The notes under the pieces are model-generated. The model was not told where the DNA came from. It searched no databases and was given only the letters and a program-made list of their open reading frames with translations. A DNA stretch of 64,000 bases from Leguminivora glycinivorella (Eukaryota > Arthropoda > Insecta > Lepidoptera > Tortricidae): NCBI RefSeq assembly GCF_023078275.1, contig NC_062977.1, positions 9,631,118 to 9,695,117 on the forward strand. Reading direction: 5' to 3'. A program made the translations under genes and the position numbers. Below are positions 43,090 to 55,100 of this stretch, piece by piece. Each line of letters opens with the position of its first letter. The stretch's first letter is position 1.

Positions 43090-43172
43090 TGTCAATATGT
43101 AAAATGTCGGAAACTACGGAACGGAACCCTACACTGACCGTGGTCCGATGCGCTCTTGGCCGGTTTTTCCTC
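43090..43172 (-). repeat. End fragment of the GGGTTCCGTAG family, inverted
   Basis: On minus it reads ccggccaagagcgcatcgg-ccac-gtcagtgtagggttcc, like the start of 37192-37240. Confidence 0.65.
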
Positions 43173-43482
43173 TGAATGATATGTAGTGATAATATAAAAA
43201 TTCACCTCCCAATTTATAATAAGTTTTTTTGCAAAAAAATCATTTTTGGCACAGGCTTTACCTTAGCCGACTGTACCTTTCTTTCAAAAATCATCTATTG
43301 CTCTCCGAGATGTTTCTAAATACCCCTTACTCAATGGGGATACGACGTTTCATAACAGAGTTCCTCTGACCACCTTTCTGCTCCATCATCAGATCACCTC
43401 CATGATACCAGAATATTGCATTGTCACGTGATTTACATAAGTGTGCAAAATTTCAGCTCAATCGCAAATCGGAAAGTAGTAG

Positions 43483-44290
43483 TATCATAGTATCATAGTA
43501 CTTTATTCATGAACAATATAGCATTGTGTCTGAACATACAAAATAGTACATGAAAAGAAAGAGGAACAAATACTTAAAACTACACAAAAACAGACAAATC
43601 AACACTTAAGACATATTAAAATCAAATATTTCCTCTATGGAATAAAAACACCCTCTCAATAAAAACTGTTTCAATTTGTATTTGAATGCATTGTACTTAG
43701 TAATAGTTTTCAAATCTGGAGGTAATTTATTAAATATAGTAACGGCCTGGTGTCTTGTGCAATGCTCCTCTATTTTTGACAATGGACGGAAATTAACTTT
43801 TAATTTTTGGTACGCGACAATTTACGCACCTCTTGTTCTACGTCAGTTTCATATCTTGTGATATGCTTTACAAGATCTGTTAGTAGAACTAGCACATACA
43901 AACTGGGTACCGTAAGGATACCTAGTTTTTCGAAGTATGGCCTGCAAGATGTTCGGTACGGAATGCGGAACATTATTCTGATAGCTCTTTTTGAGCGATA
44001 AGAGCTCTATTTATATTATATTGGAAGCTGTTTCCCCATAGCATAATACTGTATCTCAGCTTGGACTCTATTAAGGCATAATAAACTATTTTGAGATGTT
44101 CTATGTCAATTTCATCTCTGAGCGTTCTCAGGGCGTAACAAGCTGAGCTAACCGCGTTCTCAATAACATCTAACTCTTGTGTCCAGTTTAACTTAGAATC
44201 AAGACGTATACCTAGGAATTTTACACTATCCACTGTGTTTATGGATGCTCCATTCATAACGATTTCAAGCTTGTCATTTTTCTTAGAGTT
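43483..44290 (-). pseudogene. CR1-like non-LTR reverse transcriptase C-terminus with microsatellite tail
   Basis: The minus frame 44257-43973 reads VKFLGIRLDSKLNW, then LKIVYYALIESKLRYSIMLW. After a one-base frameshift near 43992, the next frame reads RAIRIMFRIPYRTSCRPYF, then LGILTVPSLYVL. This is the usual order in Jockey/CR1-type elements. The 3' end is AATAAAGT followed by (ACTATGAT)n-type repeats at 43483-43505 rather than poly(A), typical of CR1/L2-like elements. 5'-truncated. Confidence 0.8.
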
Positions 44291-44711
44291 TTGTTTTGTT
44301 TAGCGGGTCAAATTTAGCTTCTACGTTTTGGCCCAAACTAAGATATACTAACAAGGCAAGTTGAATAAAAGCTTGTAAAAAGGCTTCTGATATCAGATTT
44401 GTAATAAGTTTACTTGTCATAGTTTAACAACAGATGAGACAGACATATGCACTGACAATACTTCCCGTGTTTCGTGAGATGTCAAATCACCTCATACAAT
44501 TTACCGCTCTAAGGCAACTAAGGTAGGGTTTGTTATTGCACTTTAATTACATATTAATGATTTCTAGCCCGTAAGATATATATTTGCTTTAACAATGGAT
44601 AGATATTTATGCGAGTGAGAGTGTAATTTAGATTTTTATTTATAAGGAATCAAATATTTTTAAGCTACCCGATCAGATATTTCTGCGGATAAGGACACTC
44701 CCCACATCTGC

Positions 44712-44812
44712 CGTCTAGCAATCGTAGCGTCGGGCCAACTGTATGGCTAAGCCGCGCCGACGCGGCGTCTTTTTCCATACAGTTGGCCCGACGCTACGCT
44801 CGCGAGACGCTA
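44712..44812. mobile_element. GC-rich hairpin MITE
   Basis: CGTAGCGTCGGGCCAACTG and CAGTTGGCCCGACGCTACG form a long perfect stem extended by CGTCTAGC/CTAG blocks. The loop holds GCCGCG/CGCGGC, a second small stem. Confidence 0.7.
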
Positions 44813-45580
44813 GAAAGAGAGACGATGTTTTTGCCGGTCACGGAGCATCACAAATTTTTGCCGGGAATATGTCGTCATATACTTATGGTCCCCTATAGAA
44901 AATTAGATATTTTTGCACGGCCGTTCATAGTCATATATGCTGGTGACTGTTCCATGAATATTTGGTCTAGTCTAGTTGAGTGGAGAAGTGCCATTCAAAA
45001 CGAGCGTTAACTTTCTAAACAACAATATATTTAGGTACTTTATAATTATTATTGTTTTCAACTTACGGTTACGTGTTCGTGGTATGAACAGAGTAAATCT
45101 TTAATGAAATTGAGACTTTTTTATATATATACAACTAAATTTGAACTAGAAGCACTAAACCTATACCCTCTCGCATTCCCCTTTTTTCTATTCTAAGTAA
45201 GAATCAATTAATAAGTATCTGAATATATGTATGAATAAATTAAATTGTAATTGTTTACATACAACCTGTGAAGTTTGGTTGACAAAATTTGACGTAGGTG
45301 CTGTCATATATATTTTTAAAATGACGTACTGTTAATACCAGCGTAATGAAAATGTATTCCGATGAGTAAAAGAAAACATGAAACTTTTTTCAATTTAACC
45401 GAACTAGAATGAAATCATTTATACTCATTCGGTTGTGTTCGTTATTTTCTTTAATAATGTGATATATTTTTATTTATTTTTTATGCACAAGCCATGCACC
45501 TTTAAACTTTAAATGAGACTGGATCTCCACCTGACATTATTGATTTACCCTATTTATTTTGAGCACAGTTTTACACTGGT

Positions 45581-45966
45581 ATGGTTTTTCGTGTACGTAC
45601 ACTATTTTCTGTCAAAATATTTGTCAAATTTAAACGTCAACGCGGAGCGACCGGCGACACGTCTGCCTCCGATGAGCCGCTCAGGGCGTCTAATCGAAAG
45701 GAGAATTCTGACAGCAATGGCGAATGTATGGAAATTTTACGAAGTTTAAATTTAAGGTAAAATTTCTTTGTTGCCTTTGAGAGGAAAAATATAAAAAACC
45801 TCAAAACTTCTAGTCCATTTATCTGGCTTTTAGAATCACTTAATGTTATAACTAAAGTATTGAATTTTTTTAACAAAGTTTACTAAACGGCGACATACGT
45901 TTTTCTCATTTTAGGTCAACTTTGTGTGGGTTTAGTTATTACACCGTTAATAATTGGAGATTGTGA
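45581..45966 (+). CDS. Candidate two-exon small ORF, unknown
   Basis: ATG at 45581 opens a frame of about 58 codons ending in AATTTAAG|GTAAAA (45756). A pyrimidine-rich acceptor (TTTTCTCATTTTAG) at 45914 joins in phase to a short second exon with TGA at 45964. The predicted protein is about 75 residues: a basic start (VKFKRQRGATGD), a polar middle (SASDEPLRASNRKENSDSNG) and an end RSLNLRSTLCGFSYY. The middle has a protein-like composition and raised GC content. No family is recognised. It may instead be the first exons of a longer gene or a chance frame. Confidence 0.25.
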
Positions 45967-46239
45967 ATAGTCAAAAGTTGTAGACACACTCTTTAAGATA
46001 ATAACTACATTTATTTTATTTCATTTAATTTAGAAATGTGAGCAGCATTTGTTAAACGCCGAATGCACTTTTCGAGGATTTCGTACGACCCCCTCTTAAA
46101 ACCTTGTATGAAGGGACCTCGAATTGTTTTATGACAGCCGCGTAACGCGTATAGCCAGTTGTATTTCTCCACCTGATACTCCCGAAGAAAGGGTTGGTTA
46201 TTCTTATGAATGGGGAGCTAGTTTGTCACGATCTAACTT

Positions 46240-46355
46240 GCCATGTGACTGGCTACGTGCCAGTAGTCGGTTATTCTGGGCGGGCGGCGCGCGCGCACCC
46301 CAGTCTAGCGCCGCGCGTCCGTCGAACGCGACTCTGAAACGCGCGAACTAATTTG
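46240..46355. promoter_or_regulatory. CpG-rich island
   Basis: A strongly GC- and CpG-rich block (gcgggcggcgcgcgcgcacc) in an AT-rich region. Candidate promoter, possibly for an alternative milton start or another transcript on either strand. No TATA box seen. Confidence 0.25.
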
Positions 46356-48350
46356 CGCTACTTTTCCTTTTTTTTCTTTTTTCGAACGTTGTTGACGTAT
46401 GTTTGTTGACACTGGCTGATTCTGTGTTCAAAATTTAAACTTAAAAAAATATTGATAGGTAGTAAGTACGTATACGTATACAATACGTATGAGGAGTAAT
46501 TAGGTATTATATTAGCTTTCTTCTGTTTTTCATAAGTTTTAATCTAATGTGCTGGGCCTGGAATAGTCCTATCTCGGCAAGGAGTTGTGCGAAGGCTGAG
46601 CAATGAAAGGTACTGCACAGATGAAATCGGCATGACCCTTAAATACATTTGTACCCCTTTATAACATGAGAACTAACTTAAAACAGCTACTTATTCATTG
46701 TTTGAGGAATGTTGGAATTAAACTCATTGAATTGCACCAATTGCGACATCGTTATGTGTTTAACTCTTCATAAATGTTGCAATGCAGTTGAAGTACCATG
46801 CGTAACAAAAGTAGGTGCTAATTGTTATTGTATGATATTTCGTACTTCTGTGTATGTGTCCTACTTTTATGTAAAAACACACTTCCCTCATTTGACTACT
46901 AGTAAACAACGCAAGAACTTGACATCATTAAGGGCACTGATAATAATTGAGAGTATTTGATAATATAAATAAGAACAGTGAAATTGAATGTCAAGGCAAT
47001 CCCTATCTATTAATAATTCTTTGTTGTACATCAGCTGAACATGTTACATAATGGTTGCTTCGGCTACGTTTCGGTGCACATAGGTGATTTGCTATTCTAG
47101 TGAAGCATATGGATGTATAACTAAATATTAAATGTGCTAGTTATCAATGGTATCATTAACTTAAAGCAAAAAAACCCTACTTTTTCTTTATATCTTGCTG
47201 TTCGAAGGATGGCTTCGCCTTATGACGTATGATAACTCTTTATTTATTCAGTAGGTAGGTATTACACGGTCTTCATAGTGCTTACAGATAAATATATAAT
47301 TAAATTTCAGCTTAACTGAGTATATCAGTATAGTATGTTGCGAATGAGTCCACATTGAATTCAGTTAATACAGAAACAATCACACAAGAGACGCAGATAT
47401 ATGTCAGGAAAATCTTTGCATATGTACCTACTGCTATCTTGTTCTGATCGTCTGAAGCCTTATCAGTCCACCGTAGTTTACATACAATAAAGTTTTCATT
47501 GCAAACACGCTTAACCGTGTTTCTGCGAGGCGCGTGACAATTACATAGTTGAGCAAATTATGGTCTATCATATTCGTTAGGCCCTTTACAATGCGTCATC
47601 AAGGTCAGATACAGTTACGTCATGAGGCGACCCGGGACGGAGGTGACCCCGCGATGGTGGCTGCCAACATATTGACGACATCCTTATTTTTATTGGTAGT
47701 TCGAACGAGTGCGTCGACCGTACTGTGCCGCCTCCACAGCAAACTTGCCCTATTCCCGATGCTTACTAAGTCATACGTCAATCCAACCAGTATAAATATG
47801 AGCTAATGATCCGTAATAATCGGAGATTAAACATGTATTATATTGAGCTTGAGGCGAGTGCTTGGTAAGCGCTGAGCTGAAGAGACCTGTGCGTGTGGCC
47901 TCGCACTATTTCTATTTAAAGAGCTTTTGACATACGATTTTTACAATACCGAGCCTTCTACTTTCACTTACAGTTTAATAATCGATGTCCAATATACGTA
48001 TCGACTTCTGTGCGAAACATGATTACTATCTACAATAGATAATAAGATTTTACTTTCTCATTATCGGTTAAGATTACATGTATTATATAGCCAATATAAA
48101 TAAATAGGTACCTAATAAAAGCAAGTTTATGGACGGGTCAGATATCTAATGTGATGTTCTGTTATTTTTAATTAGCTCCATGTAAAATGTGGAGTAATCT
48201 TTGTTCATTGTCGAACTGTCATAGATTTATCGCGTTTTTATTCAATTTATCCTACTGCAAGTAGGTACCAATGCAATTTTCAATTTTCAGTGCAATCTAT
48301 TGTGTTGTTGACTGTACCTACCTCTTAATTTAGAATCAAATTTGTCCTTT
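46356..48350. other. Intergenic, no gene recognised
   Basis: A second GC-richer patch at about 47620-47790 is open in one frame but lacks splice signals and recognisable similarity. Confidence 0.35.
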
Positions 48351-48357
48351 GTATGTA

Positions 48358-48446
48358 CAGTCGACTACAAAGAGATTTATCCACTTTTTCACCTTATTAC
48401 AATGCAATAAGGTGAAAAAGTGGATGCATCTCTTTGTAGTCGACTG
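48358..48446. mobile_element. Near-perfect palindromic MITE (CAGTCGACTACAAAGAGAT), TA-flanked
   Basis: The two arms (CAGTCGACTACAAAGAGAT... and its inverse) with inner stem ATCCACTTTTTCACCTTATT fold around a 5-6 bp loop. TA lies at both ends. Tc1/mariner-type MITE by duplication. Confidence 0.85.
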
Positions 48447-49183
48447 TACAACTGAACAGACAACAAAGGGTTTAGCCGATAAAATACCTACACCAAAATA
48501 TAATCCTCTCAATGGATTTCTACTAAAAATGTAACTGTAACACTGGAAAGGAAGTCAGGAATTTCTGGAAGTTATTCTTATAAATTAGCTTGACACATAT
48601 AATGTACTTCTGATAGTTGCCTGTACAATGTGACTAAAATAGGCAATTACTGTAGAGGGTACTTGTGTAGGATACCTCTTTTGACGGTTTGACTCGACAT
48701 TGGCGTATGCCTTTCCTTTCCGTCAACAGCCATTTTTTTAAAACTACTGTTATCTTATTTGTACTTAAACAACTGGCTCTTTAGTTTTTTTACATTTGAA
48801 CCCTGGTTTTCAAGTGTTTGAAACACGCCACGTTTTGTCATTTCGTATAGTAGCGTCTGCAGCCCCATCTCCGTTAAACGTATAGTTAAAACTTCTTCAA
48901 AACCGGCAGAAGTCAGAACTGTGTTTATATCACCAGGAAATGAAATATTAACTTCGTTACTCGTTAAAAATAAACCATATCCTGCCTTGTTCAGTCGTGG
49001 TCGTCAAGCATATTGATCACCTCTACGTTATCAAATTCGATGACGCGAAACTTTATCTACTATCTACAGCTCATTACAGTTGATTACTAAGGGTACGTCT
49101 AACATTGCACGTCGACGTGCCCGTCGAAGTGGTGTTGTTTGTTTGTTGTGATGTGTCTGGTCTCCGCGGAGAAAACCTGAAGC

Positions 49184-52100
49184 ATGAGCGGGAAGGCTAG
49201 GTTACGACCTCGGCCCAGGCGGCGGGACGATCTACATGAAAAGAAACAAGACTTGCTGCTTGCATGGAGCGACGGTAAGTTAAAGAATAATAATTTTTAA
49301 GAAAAAAAAACCGTCGCCTTTCGGGTTCTGGTGAAAGCTACTAGCGAATGTTGGATTATGTAGAAATGTGTAAGTATTTTTTAAAACTGCTTTTAATGCT
49401 TTAATTATTAGATGGCAACACAAATGACACACGAAATATACGTATAACGTTAAGGTTTGAGGAGTTTCCTTAATTCCTCATGAATCCGATTGATTATATT
49501 ATAAGAAATCGAAGCTTGACAAACTTTGACTTCAAAACTTATGCTTAACAAACATAACTAAATAAATGTCACTGTTCTGAACTTCAATGCATGCTTTTCT
49601 TACAAAAATACCAAAGTCACTATGAGTGTGCCGTTCAGGTTTGAGGAGTTTGGTTCTGGCCATCATCAGCAGTTCCACTGCACCAAATGTCACTGTTCTG
49701 GACGAAAGTGCATGCTGTTCTTATAAAAATACCAAAGTCACTATAAGCGTGCCGTTCAGATTTGAGGAGTTCGGTTCTGACCATCATCAGAAATTCCACT
49801 GCACCAAATGTCACTGTTCTGGACGAAAGTGCATGCTGTTCTTATAAAAATGGCAAAGTCACTATAAGCGTGCCGTTCAGATTTGAGGAGTTTGGTTCTG
49901 GCCATCATCAGCAGTTCCACTGCACCAAATGTCACTGTTCTGGACGAAAGTGCATGCTGTTCTTATAAAAATACCAAAGTCACTATAAGCGTGCCGTTCA
50001 GATTTGAGGAGTTCGGTTCTGACCATCATCAGAAATTCCACTGCACCAAATGTCACTGTTCTGGACGAAAGTGCATGCTGTTCGTATAAAAATACCAAAG
50101 TCACTATAAGCGTGCCGTTCAGATTTGAAGAGTTCCGTTCTGGCCATCATCAGCAGTTCCACTGCACCAAATGTCACTGTTCCGTACCTAAATGCATGCT
50201 GTTCCTTTAAAAAAACCAAAAATCACCATATGTATGCCTTTCAGATTTGAGGAGTTCCCTCGATTTCTCCAGGATCCCATCATCAGAACTGGGTTCTGAG
50301 AAAAATGGGACCAATCTGTATGCATATACATTCAATCAAAAAAAAAATTTTCAAAATCGGTCCAGTAACGACGGAGATATCGAGGAACAAACATAAAAAA
50401 TAAAAAAAAAAAACATAACAGACGACTTGATAACCGTCCTTCTTGAGATATGAGGCGACGGTTAAAAATGCAACTTAAAATACATTGCAATATCAATCCT
50501 AAAGCTTTTCATACCTACACTGAGAGAAAATACAACCAGTTTTCATGTTCGTTCAACAAGTCTTTTGGTTAAAATAGCGCCTACGTGCTCTTTGGTTCAA
50601 ACACAGATCAATACAACAAGATGGCCCTTACAGGGCGACTCGCGGTCACCAAGCATACGACAAATCAGGTTTATAAAAGTTTGAACGCGTGCGACACCGA
50701 TCAGTAGCGCCCAAGTATACGACCCGCTAACAGTGTCCGTGTCCGCTCGGGAAAAAATCTTAAATAATCAATTTTGGTTGCAAACAATGGTCTCTTACAG
50801 CATAAAGTGATGTGGCAAGTCTTCTAACACTTCTACATGTAAAAAAGATGGAACAACATTCCACAGTTAAGTCAAATTAATTATTTTGTTGAATATTGTT
50901 TATTGTCCGCGGAGTTCATTTATACTGGTCAATATGGTTGTGCTGAGCGGCGCCGAGGCGCGTCCATCCCTCTTTACCGAGTTAACAATGTGATATGCTA
51001 TCCCTTTCACGTAAACGACTAGGCATGGGGCCATGTTAGTTTATGTCTGTTGCGGGAACTTCGTACTGCCGTTCGTACCATGTGCTACCATTTTATGAAA
51101 TATAAAAGAAAGCAGATTTGTAATAGTGAATAATTATCTAGAATCTGTAGAGTCTGTAGTGGTATTTAGTTCATTGATTTATTTAGTTTAGAATATTTAG
51201 TTGGTTATTTAACTTAGTAAACGTAAGTAAAAATGCACAGTTTAGTTATTAGTTACTAGAATGATTTTTATTGAGATGCTATCACAATTATCATCCTCCT
51301 TGCGTTATCCCGGCATCGGCATTCGCCACGGCTCATGGGAGCCTGGGGTCCGCTTTGGAAACTACTACCAAGATTTGGCGTAGGCACTAGTTTTATGAAA
51401 GCGACTGCCATCTGACCTTCCAACCCGAAGGGTAACTAGGCCTTATTATAATTTAATTATAATATTATAATTTGTTGCAAAACAAATTCACCACAGTACT
51501 GGTACCGGTACCATTGTCTATAATAGACATGTCCCATTCCCATCCCTACTGCTAATCATAAAGGCGCGCCATTATTTGAAACGACCAATGGCAGCACCGT
51601 GCGCGCCCGCCTCACCCCGCAAGGATTGGTGATTTGCGTCTCGAACAATATCGCTTGCATTTGGCTTCTAGTGGGGTGTTCTGTGGGTTCAAACAACAAG
51701 CTACTTGTCATTTGAATCGGCAATATATTTGAATCAACAAGTCGATTTTATAAAAACAACCTGACACATATTGTTTTAAACATACGTTTGGCTGATTCAA
51801 ACGGATAAACCGCAACAAGTCGAACCTGTTAAATTCACAATGCAAATTTCTCTCAGTGTAGATGCAGATCCGTACATCATTCAGTTGATTCATACACTCT
51901 TGCTAAGTTGTAGATATTCTAATTCAAATTGTTATGTATCTGCAAATTCACATTCATTTCTGCTTAGCAGTTTTATAGGATAGGTTTCACATTGAGTTGA
52001 GTGAAACCAAGGCCAGTTTAGAGTAATTAATTAATGTCTTTCTACCGCTTTGACAATGAAGGGTGGGGTTTTTTTTGCGTTAAATGCTTTTTGTGGGGAA

Positions 52101-55100
52101 AAATAATAACAAAGTTCCACCTATACAACTAGGGAACAAATCAAATTATTTTATAAATTGTTTTTTTTTTTGATTTGTTATTTTTCAAGTAGTCACTCTA
52201 CTACACACTATAAGTATATAATAGATATCATACAAAGAAAAAACGGCAAGGCAGGCCACTGGTGGCCGAGCCGGGAATCGAACCCGGGTTTTAGCTTACG
52301 CGGCTAACATAATTACCATTAAAGCGGGCGGGCGGGGTGGTCTAGTGGTATTCAACGTAACTTATATCTGGCGGAACGTGTTGTTTCCTCCGGCGTAACG
52401 AGTTTAGAGTATACTATAATTGCTTCACTGGAAATGTGATAAAATACCTGTGTATGCACACATAGCTACATGTGCCATCAACGGATTTCCTTATTACAAT
52501 TACTTAATCAATATCAGGGCTCAATTGCAACGAACTTCACGAGAAGTGTTAGGTATCTCTATTTCTATTAGTGCCTACAAAACTCCCATCTGGAGACTGT
52601 ATTGGCGAAAAACCTAGTTCCTACCTGTACAGGTTGGGTTGGACCATGTGGAAGACTTGAGTAAATTTATTAAATGATCTCAATCATTGAACGGAACTGG
52701 CGGAATTGACGCTTCACAGAGTATGGATAGAAATTTTTCATAGCTATAAATCAACTTGCTATAAAATGAACCCTAAATATCTCAATAAAAACCCTGTTCT
52801 GTAAGAACTAATTTTTTCAATATATTAAGTTTATTGACTTGTTCTTACCGACATTGATTTTCGCAAATATTAAGATAAGATAAGACATGGATCGCTTTTT
52901 GGGTGTGAGTGAAAATCAAAACTTTCCATCACACTTATCTTTGTTTTATAGTCATCATCGATATATTTAAACATTAAGGTATAATTTGGCGACTGCAGTT
53001 CGCGAAGAAATCAATAATAAATAAAACAGTAAGTTTTAGGCTCTATCAACTGTCAAATACATAGTCTTTTATTACATCCTGGCAGGTGCTGCCTCTGCGT
53101 GGGGCTCATGACACGAGCGACGAAAACTTCCAATTAATTTATGAGTAAATGTCATAACATATGGGTGTCAATCTGTTGTCTTCGGCCCAGCACGCGCCTC
53201 CCAAAGTTCCGGAGTACCTACCATAATGTTCAGTAATGGGTAAAACTAAGTACCCGAGTACCCGATTTAAGTAAGCATCATCATAGATCGTTGTCCGAAA
53301 ACGAGTTACCGAACAACTTAAAATTCAATTCCAACGACAAAGTTATTCTTAATATTCTTATTAAAATCTTATTCGGCGAATAGGCCCTTAGTTTCAGTAG
53401 TGTGTGCCGGAAAGCTGGAGGAAGCAATCAACTGTATTTTAGTGCATCTACAAATTCCACAATTAACATTTAACGTACTTATATAAATCTTCATACTTAG
53501 TTGCCGAAAGATTTCCTACAAAGTATCAGCAAATTCAGTGCTAGTTTTATTTAGACACCGATCGATATTGTGTAAATACGCAGTACCAGGAACTGAGCGC
53601 TCGGCAAAACATTAGAGACCCATTTTATGGTCATTAGAGGCATTAATCTACATTGTCGTGATCGCTTTCTCCCTGTTTGTATGCAGGAGATGTCTGAGAC
53701 GCAAATGGTCGAAGACCAGAGATGCTGTTCACAAAGCTACGCGCTTGCTACCTTAGTTTATACTCTTGTCCTCTGATAGATCTCTAGATAAGTAAAAAAT
53801 ATGTCAATCTATGTCGGTCGCAGGCGTCGCAGCTCAATTACATGCACCATTTTTTAACCGTTGCCTCAAATCTCTCAAGAAGGACGGTTCTCAAGTCGTC
53901 TGTATGTTTTTTTTTTATGTTTGTTCCTCGATATCTCCGTCTGTATGTTTTTTTTATGTTTTTTATTTTTTATGTTTGTTCCTCGATATCTCCGTCGTTA
54001 CTGGACCGATTTTGAAAAATTTTTTTTTGATTGAATGTATATGCATACAGATTGGCCCCATTTTTCTCAAAACCCAGTCCTGATGATGGGATCCTGGAGA
54101 AATCGAGGGAACTCCTCGAATCTGAAAGGCATACATATGGAGATTTTTGTGTTTTTAAAGGAACAGCATGCATTTAGGTACGGAACAGTGACATTTGGTG
54201 CAGTGGAACTGCTGATGATGGCCAGAACGGAACTCTTCAAATCTGAACGGCACGCATATAGTGACTTTGGTATTTTTATAAGAACAGCATGCACTTACGC
54301 CCAGAACAGTGACATTTGGTGCAGTGGAACTGCTGATGATGGTCAGAACCGAACTCCTCAAATCTGAACGGCACGCTTATAGTGACTTTGGTATTTTTAT
54401 AAGAACAGCATGCACTTTCGTCCAGAACAGTGACATTTGGTGCAGTGGAACTGCTGATGTTGGCCAGAACCAAACTCCTCAAATCTGAACGGCACGCTTA
54501 TAGTGACTTTGCCATTTTTATAAGAACAGCATGCGCTTACGTCACACTCATAGTGACTTTGGTATTTTTGTAAGAAAAGCATGCATTTAAATTCAGAACA
54601 GTGACATTTATTTAGTTATGTTTGTAAAGCATATTGAGTTTTCAAGTCAAAGTTTGTCAAGCTTCAATTTCTTATAATCGGATTCATGAGGAATTGAGGA
54701 AACTCCTCAAACCTTAACGTTATACGTATATTCATTTGTGTCGCCATCTAATAATTAAAGCATTAAAAGCAGTTTAAAAAAATACCTACACATTTCTACA
54801 TAATCCAACATTCGCAAGTAGCTTTCACCAGAACCCGAAAGGCGACGGTTTTTTTTTCTTAAAAATTATTTTGTTTTTACTGCTGATTTACCGTGTTATT
54901 TATGTTCTGAAACCCGTACGCGCATACTCGTGGACCGTTAAATTTTTAGAATTCTGCCAATTGATAACGAACGTGCTAAAAATTTGTAGCTGTAGCATAA
55001 ATAGCTGATGCTCTTCTGCAAAATGCACTATTTTTTTACACTTCTAGTTTTAAAACAGCACATCCTAGAGGTTAGAAAAGTTACGAAAACTTTCCCATTA

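Noticed and set aside
45581..45756. First exon of milton
   Set aside because: Its exit phase leaves two bases, which does not fit milton exon 2, whereas 49184-49274 joins exactly.
49626..50219. Overlapping cysteine-containing frames resembling zinc knuckles
   Set aside because: They derive from the 121-bp minisatellite and each ends after one unit.
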